DNA of 64,000 nt from contig QANT01009321.1 of assembly GCA_003254885.1 (NCBI GenBank), forward strand, positions 1-64,000, read 5' to 3'. The stretch is from Purshia tridentata (lineage: Eukaryota > Streptophyta > Magnoliopsida > Rosales > Rosaceae). Positions 21,901 to 32,913 of the stretch are shown piece by piece. Positions within the stretch are counted from its first letter, which is position 1, and each line of letters opens with the position of its first letter. Under the pieces are notes generated by a model, which was given only the letters and a program-made list of their open reading frames with translations, was not told the DNA's origin and made no database searches. The translations under genes and the position numbers were made by a program.

Positions 21901-24900
21901 CAATTGGGCACGTTTTGTTGCAGTTTAGACGAAAGAGTGCACGGAAATGACCTTTGAGTTCATTCTTAACACAAAGTGTGCTTCTTTAGGGCTAGAACGT
22001 TAATCCAAGCATGAGAACGTGCTTCTTGCCAACCGAGCACATTTTCGTGCAACTTTAACCAAATTGTACGCGGTGTGCATTCCAAACAAGAGAAAGTGCC
22101 TCCTCATGTCTTTATGGCGAACCGCGCACATTTTGGTGCAATTGAAACGAAACTAGATTGACTATGCACCGGAATAATGTTTTCGTGCGTTCTTACCCAA
22201 AAAAGGTGCTTCTTGAGGGCTAGAACGCTAATCCAAGCATGAGAAAGTGCTTCCCCATATCTTTCTTGCCAACTTGGTACGTTTTGGTGGAAATTGCAGG
22301 AAGTTGGAATGAGAACACACCGAAGTGTTGTTTTCGTTACTTCTAAACACGAAATGTCCTTCTCTAGGACTAGGATGCTAATCCAAGCATCAGAAAGCGC
22401 TTCCCCATGTCTTTCTTGCCAACCGATAACGTTTTGGTGCAACTTGAACCGAATCGTACCGAGTGTGCATTGAAACGACGTTTTCATTCCTTCATAACAC
22501 CTAAAGTGGTTCCTGAGGTCTAGCACGCTAATCGAGACATTAGATAGTGCTTCCTCATCCCTTTCTTGCCAACCGGGCACGTTTTGGTTCAACTTTGACC
22601 AAGTTGGACTAAGTATGCAACGAAAATACACTTTTTTTCCATCCTAACACGAAATGTGTTTCTTTTACGCTTAGAAAGCCAACTCAAGCATGAGAGAGTG
22701 CATCCCTATGTCTTTCTTGCCGGCCGAGCACGTTTTGTTGCTATGTTAGCCAAATTTGACCTTCAATGCACACCGAAACCACGTACTAGTGCAGTCTTAG
22801 CACCTAAAATAGTTCATTTGGGCTAGAACACTAATCCCCACACGTACTAGTGGTTCCCATGTGTTTCTTGTCAACCGAGCACGTTTTGGTGCAACTTTAA
22901 CTAAATTGGACTAAGTGCGCACTGAAATGATGTATTCGTGCACTCTCAGCACCCAAAGTTGTTCTCTCGGGCGTGCAATGTAATCGAGACATGAGAAAGT
23001 GCTTCCCCACGTCTTTCTTGCCAACCAGGAATGTTTTGGTGTAACTTCAACCAAATTGGACTCAGTGCACACCGAAATGACCTTTTCGTGCATTCTTAAG
23101 ACCTAAAGTGGTTCTTTTTGGATGAATTTGGACTGAGTATGCATCGAAATGATGTCTTCGTGCATTCTTAACACCTAAAGTGGCTCCTTAAGACTAGCAC
23201 GCAAATCGAGACATGAGAAAGTGATTCCTCATGTCTTTCTTGCCAACCGCGCACGTTTTGCTGCAATTTAGACGAAACCATGCACCGAAATGACCTTTGA
23301 GTTCATTCTAAACACGAAATGTACTTCTTGAGGGCTAGAACGTTAATCCAAGGATGAGAACGTGCTTCTTGCCAACCGAGCATGTTTTGGTGCAACTTTA
23401 ACCAAATTGTACGCGGTGTGCACCGTAATGACGCTCCATGCATTCTTAACACCTAAAGTGGTTCATTTGGGCTTGAACGGTAATCCAAACAAGAGAAAGT
23501 GCCTCCTCATGTCATTATGGCCAACCGCCCTTGTTTTGGTGCAAATTTAACCGAATTGGACTAAGTGCGCACTGAAATGACGTATTTGTGCACACTCAGC
23601 ACCCAAAGTTGTTCTTTCGGGCGTGCACGGTAATCGAGACATGAGAAAGTGCTTCCCCATGTCTTTCTTGCCAACCGGGAACATTTTGGTGTAACTTCAA
23701 CTGAATTGGACTTAGTACATACCGAAATGACCTTTTCATGCATTCTTAAGACGTAAACTGGTACTTTTTGGACAAATTTGGACTGAGTATGCACCTAAAT
23801 GATGTCTTCATGGATTCTTAACACTTAAAGTAACTCCTTTGGGCTAGCACGCAAATTGAGACAAGAGAAAGTGCTTCCTCATGTCTTTCTTGCCAACCGG
23901 GCACGTTTCGTTGCAGTTTAGACGAAAGCATGCACCGAAATGATCTTTGAGTTCATTCTTAACACGAAGTGTTATTCTTGAGGGCTAGAACGTTAATCCA
24001 AGCATGAGAACGTGCTTCTTGCCAACCAAGTACGTTTTGGTGCAACTTTAACCAAATTGTACGCGGTGTGCACCAGCTCCATGCATTCTTAACACCTAAC
24101 GTGGTTCATTTGGGCTAGAACATTAATCCAAACAAGGGAAAGTGCCTCCTCCTATCTTTATGGCCAACCGCGCACGGTTTGGTGCAATTGTAACAAAACG
24201 AGATTGAGTATGCACCGAAATAATGTTTTCGTGCGTTCTTACCCAAAAAAGGTGCTTCTTGAGGGCTAGAACGCTAATCCAAGCATGAGAAAGTGCTTCC
24301 CCACATCTTTCTTGCCAACCGGGCAGGTTTTGGTGGAAATTGCACGAAGTTGGACTGAGCACGCACCGAAGTGATGTTTTCGTTACTTCTAAACATGAAA
24401 TGTGCTTCTCTAGGACTAGGATGCTAATCCAAGCATGAGAAAGCGCTTCCCCATGTCTTTCTTGCCAATCGATAACGTTTCGGTGCAATTTGAACCGAAT
24501 CGCACCGAGTGTGCGCCAAAACAACGTTTTCGTTCCTTCATAACACCTAAAGTGGTTCCTGAGGTCTAGCACGCTAATTTAGACGTTAGAGGGTGCTTCC
24601 TCATCCCTTCCTTGCCAACCGGGCACGTTTTGGTGCAACTTTGACCAAGTTGGACTGAGTGTGCAACGAAAAGACACTGTTGTTCCATCCTAACACGAAA
24701 TGTGCTTCTTTTAGGCTTACAACGCTAACCCAAGCATGAGAAAGTGCATCCCTATGTATTTCTTGCGAGCTGAGCACATTTTGTTGCTACGTTAGCCAAA
24801 TTTGACCTTCAATGCGCACCGAAACCACGTACTCGTGCATTCTTAGCACCTAAAGTAGTTTATTTGGGCTAGAACGCTAATCCAGACACGAGAAAGTGGT

Positions 24901-25329
24901 TCCCATGTGTTTCTTGTCAACCGAGCACATTTTGTTGCAACTTTAATTGAATTGGACTAAGTGCGCACCTAAATGACGTATTCGTGCACTCTCAACACCC
25001 AAAGTTGTGCTCTCGGGCGTGCACAGTAATCGAGACTTGAGAAAGTGCTTCCCCACTTCTTTCTTTCCAACCGGGAACGTTTCGGTGGAACTGCAACCAA
25101 ATTGGACTCAATGCACACCAAAATGGCCTTTTCGTGCATTCTTAAGACCTAAAGTGGTTGTTTTTGGATGAATTTGGACTGAGTATGCACCGAAATGATG
25201 TGTTCGTGCATTCTTAACACCTAAAGTGGCTCCTTAGGGCTAGCACGCAAATCGAGACATGAGAAAGTGCTTCCTCATGTCTTTCTTGCCAACCGGGCAC
25301 GTTTTGTTGCAATTTAAACAAAAGCATGC
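18917..25329. repeat. Satellite block 1: about 150-bp monomers in 1.4-kb higher-order repeats (family A)
   Basis: Monomers of about 149-152 bp share a scaffold: 'gagaaagtgcttcc', 'tctttcttgccaacc', 'gcacgttttggtgcaac', 'gcaccgaaatgacg', 'ttcttaacacctaaagtgg', 'gggctagaacgctaatcc'. Distinct monomer types recur in fixed order, giving a higher-order repeat. The type marked by 'ttgttgca.tttagacgaaa' occurs at about 19361, 20011, 20512, 21915, 23259, 23909 and 25304, with spacings near 1400, 1344 and 1395 bp and shorter versions of about 650 and 500 bp where internal monomers are missing. Minus-strand frames inside (for example 20890-21288 and 22104-22631) are readings of the repeat and not genes. 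The block ends at the solo LTR. Confidence 0.92.
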
Positions 25330-27072
25330 TGTTGTATGTTTTATTAGAGCCATAATAAAGTATTAAGTTCAGAGCTCTAAGTTACTCGCAAGTGCACGAG
25401 TCGCGAAGTAGCACGACATACAAATAACGAGGTCGATCCCTTGGTATGGATGTAAAAATTACTAGTCTAACTAATTTCAATTAAACTAAACGCTACACAC
25501 ACACACAATTAGGGGGTTTTGAAAGTTGTTTTAGAAACTAATAACTTGCAAGAACGTAGACAAAAATCAATAAAATTAAGCACTGGGGTTCAGATTACAC
25601 CACTAGCACACTACCTTGGATTCTTATGGAGTCCATCCAATCAATAACATGTATGTTCATAAAGTTTGACTACTAAAAGCTTTGGCTATTTCCTCTTGGC
25701 GTTATACCTTCCTTATGCATGTACTAAGAGCTTATCGGGCCTACCCTAGCAAGTTAACGTGCATGTTCCTAGATAAACTAGGGCAATCACCCATGCAAGA
25801 GTCGTTAAGTTCTATGAAGATGTCAAACACATAGACCACCTATCCAAAAAAATGTACACAGTGCGAATCTATGATCCCTTCACCCAAAGATAGGTTCTAA
25901 GGCTATCTCCCTGCTGCCTATTGAAATTATCATCCTTTCGAGCTTATTTAATTTCACAATATAATCTAGATGCATTTAACCTAAGGTGATCAGTCAAAGG
26001 TGCCACACAGATAGAATCAATTTAAGCAGAGATCCAAGATTTATGAACAAACATGTATTGAAATTCAGCAATCCATAAGAAAATTAGGTGGCATGACTAG
26101 GGCTTCATCCTAGCCCTAACTGTAAGTTTAGCATGACATACTTAACAATAAACTTAAAAGCATAATTAAACTACGTGAAAAGAGAAGTAAAAAGGAAAGC
26201 AGGCCATGGGCAGCAAGGTACAGCGGCGGTGGCGGTTGGTGGTGCGCGGCAGCAAGTGGGCAGCAGCTCCTCTCCCTTGGGCGGCATCGGCAAGGCCTTG
26301 GCAAGACCAAACTTCCTTTCCTCTTGGCTGGCCGAATTCCCCTCTCTTCTCTCTCTATAAATTCTGAATTTCTGTGCAAAAGCTAATCTCCTCATTCTGA
26401 AGTATAATGGGTTTTATATATGGAGGCTTTCCTTGGAGAAGAGGGAGAAGGAAGCACTGAAATATCAAGGCTTGGAGGCTAGGGTTTTGCGGCAACCCTA
26501 GGGCCTTGGCCCATTAGCATATGCGGCTGCCCTTAGGGTTTTCAATCCCTTGGGCTTGCGGCACTTAAGCCCATGCTCCCTTGCGCATGCCTCTTGGGTG
26601 ATCCACTTCATTCTTGGCCCAACTAACTTCATAAAAGGTGGCCCACTACTCTTTGGAAGCTTCTAGTACACTTTCCTCGGTGATTCCTAATTCCCCTACG
26701 AAATGATTTCAACTAGGGCTTTGCTTTCCTAGTTCAACTAGGATTAACCTTTCCTAGTCCCACTAGGATTTGCTTTTCCTAGTTCAACTAGGATTTCTCA
26801 TTTCTGGCCCTGGATGTTGATGGTTTTCTTGACTTGGCTAGGATTTCTGGTTTGAGTAGGATTTCAGCTCTCCTAGTTCCATCAAGATTTCATCAGTTTC
26901 CCTAGTTTGATTAAAAAATGTCTGAAAATAGGTCTTTTGGCTTCTTTTTCCTCGTCTGCTCCAAAATACCTACAAAACACTAAAACAAAACAAAAGCACA
27001 CAAAACGCCAAGTTCTAGCATTCTAGGTTAAGGAGTTACCATAAGAAAGTGTGCAAAAATGCACACTTAACA
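25330..27072 (-). mobile_element. Solo LTR in the satellite (1,743 bp, TSD CATGC)
   Basis: It begins TGTTGTATG and ends CACTTAACA. CATGC lies immediately outside both ends (25325-25329 and 27073-27077), a perfect 5-bp target duplication, and the satellite monomer continues in phase across the insertion. No gag-pol or second LTR is present. Orientation is minus: a TATA-like tatataaaac on the minus strand lies at about 26411-26422. The motif 'actcgcaagtg' with 'aacgaggtcgatcc' near 25383-25440 also occurs in the LTRs of the Gypsy element at 39362-51278, so both probably belong to Athila/Tat-like Gypsy groups. A related LTR in the opposite orientation is at 57124-59021. The frames 26128-26379, 26171-26395 and 26175-26360 read the GC-rich part of the LTR and are not supported as genes. 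Confidence 0.85.
26728..26792. repeat. Three phased CCTAGT-N3-ACTAGG palindromes in the solo LTR
   Basis: Inverted repeats CCTAGTTCAACTAGG (26728), CCTAGTCCCACTAGG (26753) and CCTAGTTCAACTAGG (26778) are spaced exactly 25 bp apart. Arms are conserved and the 3-bp centre varies. Similar but more degenerate copies follow to about 26900. The related LTR at 57124-59021 has the same array. Confidence 0.85.
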
Positions 27073-30000
27073 CATGCCCCGAAATGACCTTTGAGTTCAT
27101 TCTTAACACAAAGGGTGCTTGTTGAAAGCTAGAACGTTAATCCAAGCATGAGAACGTGCTTCTTACCAACCGAGCACGTTTTGGTGCAACTTTAACCAAA
27201 TTGTACGCGGTGTGAACCGAAATGACGCTCCATGCATTCTTAGCACCTAAAGTGGTTCATTTGGGCTAGAACACTAATCCAAACAAGAGAAAGTGCCTCC
27301 TCATGTCTTTACGGCCAACCGCGTACGTTTTGGTGCAATTGAAACGAAACTAGATTGAGTATGCACCGAAATGATGTTTTCGTGCGTTCTTACCCAAAAA
27401 AGGTGCTTCTTGAGGGCTAGAACGCTAATCCAAGCATGATAAAGTGCTTCCCCATATCTTTCTTGCCAACCGGGCACGTTTTGGTGGAAATTTCAAAAAG
27501 TTGGACTGAGCACGCACCGAAGTGATGTTTTCGTTACTTTTAAACACGAAATGTGCTTCTCTAGGGCTAGGATGCTAATCCAAGCATGAGAAAGCGCTTC
27601 CCCATGTCTTTCTTGCCAACCGATAACGTTTGGGCTCAACTTGAACCGAATTGTACCGAGTCTGCACCGAAACGACGTTTTCAATCCTTCTTAACAGCTA
27701 AAGTGGTTCCTAAGGTCCAGCATGCTAATCGAGACATTAGAGAGTGCTTCCTCATCCCTTTCTTGCCAACCGAGCACGTTTTGGTGCAACTTTGACCAAG
27801 TTGGACTGAGTATGCAAGGAAAGGACATTCTGTTCCATCCTAACACGAAATGTACTTCTTTTAGGCTTAGAACGCTAACCCAAGCATGAGAAAGTGCATC
27901 CCTATGTCTTTCTTGCCAGTCGAGCACGTTTTGTAGCTACGTTAGCCAAATTTGACCTTCAATGCACACCGAAACCACGTACTCGTGCATTCTTAGCACC
28001 TAAACTAGTTCATTTGGGCTAGAACGCTAATCCACACATGACAAAGTGGTTCCCATGTGTTTCTTGTCAACCGAGCACGTTTTGGTGCAGCTTTAACCGA
28101 ACTGGAATAAGCGCGCACCGAAATGATGTATTCGTGCACTCTCAGCACCCAAAGTTGTTCTCTCGGGCGAGCATGGTAATCAAGACATGAGAAAGTGCTT
28201 CCCCACGTTCTTTCTTGCCAACCGGGAACGTTTTGGTGGACATTGCACGAAGTTGGACTGAGCACGCACCAAAGTGATGTTTTCGTTACTTCTAAACATG
28301 AAATGTGCTTCTCTAGGGCTAGGATGCTAATCCAAGCATGAGAAAGCGTTTCCCCATGTCTTTCTTGCAAACCGATAACGTTTTGGTGCAACTTGAACCG
28401 AATCATACCGAGTGTGCACCAAAATGACGTTTTCGTTCCTTCATAACATCTAAAGTGGTTCCTGAGGTCTAGCACGCTAATCGAGACATTAGAGAGTGCT
28501 TCCTCATCCCTTTCTTGCCAACCGGGCACGTTTTGGTGTGACTTTGACAAGGTTGGACTGAGTATTCAACGAACAGACACTTTTATTCCGTACTAACACA
28601 AAATGTGCACCAGCTCCATGCATTCTTAACACCTAACGTGGTTCATTTGGGCTAGAACATTAATCCAAACAAGAGAAAGTGCCTCCTCATGTCTTTATGG
28701 CCACCCGTGCAAGTTTTGGTGCAACTTTAAACGAATTGGACTAAGTACGCACCGAAATGACGTATTCGTGCACTCTCAACACCCAAAGTTGTTCTCTCAG
28801 GCGTGCACGGTAATCGAGACATGAGAAAGTGCTTCCCCATATCTTTCTTGCCAACCGGGCACGTTTTGGTGGACATTGCACGAAGTTGGACTGAGCACGC
28901 ACCAAAGTGATGTTTTCGTTACTTCTCAACATGAAATGTGCTTCTCTAGGGCTAGGATGCTAATCCAAGCAAGAGAAAGCGCTTCCCCATGTCTTTCCTT
29001 CCAACCGATAACATTTTGGTGCAACTTGAACCGAATCATACCGAGTGTGCACCGAAATGACGTTTTCGTTCCTTCATAACATCTAAAGTGGTTCCTGAGG
29101 TCTAGCACGCTAATCGAGACATTAGAGAGTGCTTTCTCATCCCTTTCTTGCCAACCGGGCACGTTTTGGAGCGACTTTGAAAAGGTTGGACTGAGTATGC
29201 AACGAAAAGACACTTTTATTCCTTACTAACACAAAATGTGCACCAGCTCCATGCATTCTTAACACCTAACGTGGTTCATTTGGGCTAGAACATTAATCCA
29301 AACAAGAGAAAGTGCCTCCTCTTGTCTTTATGGCCACCCGCGCACGTTTTGGTGCAACTTTAAACGAATTGGACTAAGTGCGCACCGAAATGACGTATTC
29401 GTGCACTCTCAACACCCAAAGTTGTTCTCTCGGGCGTGCACGGTAATCGAGACATGAGAAAGTGCTTCCCCATATCTTTCTTGCCAACCGGGCACGTTTT
29501 GGTGGACATTGCACGAAGTTGGACTGAGCACGCACCAAAGTGATGTTTTCGTTACTTCTAAACATGAAATGTGCTTCTCTAGGGCTAGGATGCTAATCCA
29601 AGCATGAGAAAACGCTTACCCATGTCTTTCCTTCCAACCGATAACGTTTTGGTGCAACTTGAACCGAATCATACCGAGTGTGCACCGAAATGACGTTTTC
29701 GTTCCTTCATAACATCTAAAGTGGTTCCTGAGGTCTAGCACGCTAATCGAGACATTAGAGAGTGCTTTCTCATCCCTTTCTTGCCAACCGGGCACGTTTT
29801 GGAGCGACTTTGAAAAGGTTGGACTGAGTATGCAACGAAAAGACACTTTTATTCCTTACTAACACAAAATGTGCACCAGCTCCATGCATTCTTAACACCT
29901 AACGTGGTTCATTTGGGCTAGAACATTAATCCAAACAAGAGAAAGTGCCTCCTCATGTCTTTATGGCCACCCGTGCAAGTTTTGGTGCAACTTTAAACGA

Positions 30001-32704
30001 ATTGGACTAAGTACGCACCGAAATGACGTATTCGTGCACTCTCAACACCCAAAGTTGTTCTCTCAGGCGTGCACGGTAATCGAGACATGAGAAAGTGCTT
30101 CCCCATATCTTTCTTGCCAACCGGGCAGGTTTTGGTGGAAATTGCACGAAGTTGGACTGAGCACGCACCAAAGTGATGTTTTCGTTACTTCTAAACACGA
30201 AATGTGCTTCTCTAGGGCTAGGATGCTAATGCAAGCATGAGAAAGCGCTTCCCCATGTCTTTCTTGCCAACCGATAACGTTTTGGTGCAACTTGAACCAA
30301 ATCGTACCGAGTGTGCACCGAAACGACGTTTTCGTTCCTTCTTAACACCTAAAGTTGTTCCTGAGGGCTAGCACGCTAATCGAGACATTAGAGAGTGCTT
30401 CCTCATCCCTTTCTTGCCAACCGGGCACGTTTTGGTGCGACTTTGACAAGGTTGGACTGAGTATGCAACGAAAAGACACTTTTATTCCCTACTAACACAA
30501 AATGTGCTTCTTTTTGGCTTAGAACGCTAACCCAAGCATGAGAAAGTGCATCCCTATGTCTTTCTTGCCAGCCGAGCACGTTTTGTTGCTACGTTAGCCA
30601 AATTTGACCTTCAATACGCACCGAAACCACGTACTCGTGCATTCTTAGCACCTAAAGTAGTTTATTTGGGCTAGAACGCCAATCCACACACGAGANAACG
30701 CTAATCCACACACGAGAAAGTGGTTCCCATGTGTTTCTTGTTAACCGAGCACGTTTTTGTGCAGCTTTAACTGAATTGGACTAAGCGCGCACCTAAATGA
30801 CGTATTCGTGCACTATCAACAACCAAAGTTGTTATCTTGGGCGTGCACGGTAATCGAGACATGAGAAAGTGCTTCCCCACGTCTTTCTTGCCAACCGGGA
30901 ACGTTTTGGTGAACTTTAACCAAATTGGACTCAGTGCACGCTGAAATGACATTTTCATGCATTGTTAAGACCTCAAGTGGTTCTTTTTGGACGAATTTGG
31001 ACTGAGTTTGCGTCGAAATTATGTCTTCGTGCATTCTTAACACCTAAAGTGGCTCCTTAGGGCTAGCATGCAAATCGAGACATGAGAAAGTGCTTCCACA
31101 TGTCTTTCTTGCTGACCGGGCACGTTTTGCTGTAATTTAGATGAAAGCATGCACCGAAATGACCTTTGAGTTCATTCTTAACACGAAGTGTGCTTCTTGA
31201 GGGCTGGAATGTTAATCCAAGCATGAGAACGTGCTTTTTGCCAACCGAGCACGTTTTGGTGCAGCTTTAACCAAATTGTACGCGGTGTGCACCAAAATAA
31301 CGTTGCATGCATTCTTAACACCTAAAGTGGTTTATTTGGGCTAGAACGCTAATCCAAACAAGAGAAAGTGCCTTCTCATGTCTTTATGGCTAACCGCGCA
31401 CGTTTTGGTGCAATTGAAACGAAACTAGATTGAGTATGCACCGAACTGATGTGTTCGTGCGTTCTTACCCAAAAAAGGTGCTTCTTGAGGGTTGGAACGA
31501 TAATCCAAGCTTGAGAAAGTGCTTCCCCATATCTTTCTTGCCAACCAGGCAAGTTTTGGCGGAAATTGCACGAAGTTGGACTGAGCACGCACCAAAGTGA
31601 TGTTTTCGTTACTTCCAAACATGAAATGTGCTTCTCTAAGGCTAGGATGCTAATCCATGCATAAGAACGCACTTCCCCATTTCTTTCTTGCCAACCGATA
31701 ATGTTCTGGTGCAACTTGAACCGAATCGTACCGAGTGTGCACCGAAACGACATTTTCGTTCCTTCATAACACCTGAAGTGGTTCCTGAGGTCTAGCACGC
31801 TAGCCGAGACATTAGAGAGTGCTTCCTTATCCCTTTCTTGCCAACCGGGCACGTTTTTGTGCAACTTTGACCAAGTTCGACTAAGTATGCAACGAAAATA
31901 CACTATTGTTCCATCCTAACACAAAATGTGCTTCTTTTACGCTTAGAATGCCAACTCAAGCATGAGAAAGTGCATCCCTATGTCTTTCTTGCCAGCCGAG
32001 CACGTTTTGTTGCTACGTTAGCCAAATTTGACCTTCAATGCGAACCGAAACCACGTACTTGTGTATTCTTAGCACCTAAAGTAGTTCATTTGGGCTAGAA
32101 CGCTAATCCACACACGAGAAAGTGGTTCCCATGTGTTTCTTGTCAACTGAGCACGTTTTGGTGCAGCTTTAACTGAATTGGACTAAGCGCGCACCGAAAT
32201 GACGTATTCGTGCACTATCAGCAACCAAAGTTGTTCTCTAGGGCATGTACGGTAATCGAGACGTGAGAAAGTGCTTCCCTGCATCTTTCTTGCCAACCCG
32301 GAACGTTTTGGTGCAACTTCAACCAAATTGGACTCAGTGCACACCGAAATGACCTTTTCGTGCATTCTTAACACCGAAAGTGGTTCTTTTTGGACGAATT
32401 TGGACTGAGTATGGACCAGAATGATGTCTTTGTGCATTCTTAACATTTGAAGTGGCTCCTTAGCGTTAGCACGCAAATCGAGACATGAAAAGTGCTTCCT
32501 CATGTCTTTCTAACGAACCGAGCACGTTTTGTTGCAATTTAGACGAAAGCATGCACCGAAATGACCTTTAAGTTCATTTTAACACAAAGTGTGCTTCTTG
32601 TGGGCTATAACGTTAATCCAAGCATAAGAACGTGCTTCTTGCCAACCGAGCACGTTTTGGCGCAACTTTAACCAAATTGTAAGCAGTGTGCACCGAAATG
32701 ACGC
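27073..32704. repeat. Satellite block 2 (family A higher-order repeats)
   Basis: This continues the same monomers in phase after the solo LTR. It contains three consecutive near-identical 633-bp sub-arrays (28601-30499) and a full 1.4-kb period between about 31128 and 32529. Long minus-strand frames (28005-28550, 181 aa; 31376-31903, 175 aa) consist of the repeated peptide NVPGWQER.GEALSH and are not gene calls. A single N lies at 30696. The block ends where the LINE poly-A begins. Confidence 0.92.
28601..30499. repeat. Three tandem 633-bp four-monomer repeats within the satellite
   Basis: The marker 'aaatgtgcaccagctccatg' occurs at 28601, 29234 and 29867, exactly 633 bp apart. Each unit has four monomers (cctcctc, ccccatatc, cgcttcccc and tagagagtgc types) and the same hybrid junction, where one monomer type jumps into another. 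Sequence between copies 1 and 2 is nearly identical; copy 3 drifts toward its end and runs into ordinary HOR sequence. Confidence 0.88.
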
Positions 32705-32913
32705 TTTTTTTTTTGTCAAGTGAATAATGCATTGAACGAAGAAAAAACTCTACAAAAAACATGGGGCATACCCCAGGGAAACCAAACAACACACAAAGCC
32801 AACAAGCAAACAACGCAAAATCCAAAACCAACCTATAGCCTAGCCAGAGGTTGGAAAAGGGTTTGGCGCACACAACAAGCGAAGGGCAGCCAAACCAAGA
32901 AAAAGGAAACACA

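Noticed and set aside
22104-22631. 175-codon minus-strand ORF, and similar ones at 28005-28550 and 31376-31903, as protein genes
   Set aside because: They are frames through satellite monomers, recur in every HOR copy with frame breaks, and show no domain or start context.
19000-25000. CENP-B-box-like motif in the satellite
   Set aside because: I saw no match to the CENP-B box core in the monomers; phrases such as 'ttttcgttacttc' are not close enough.
18917-25329. CRISPR-like array
   Set aside because: The repeats are contiguous 150-bp satellite monomers without unique spacers, in a plant genome.
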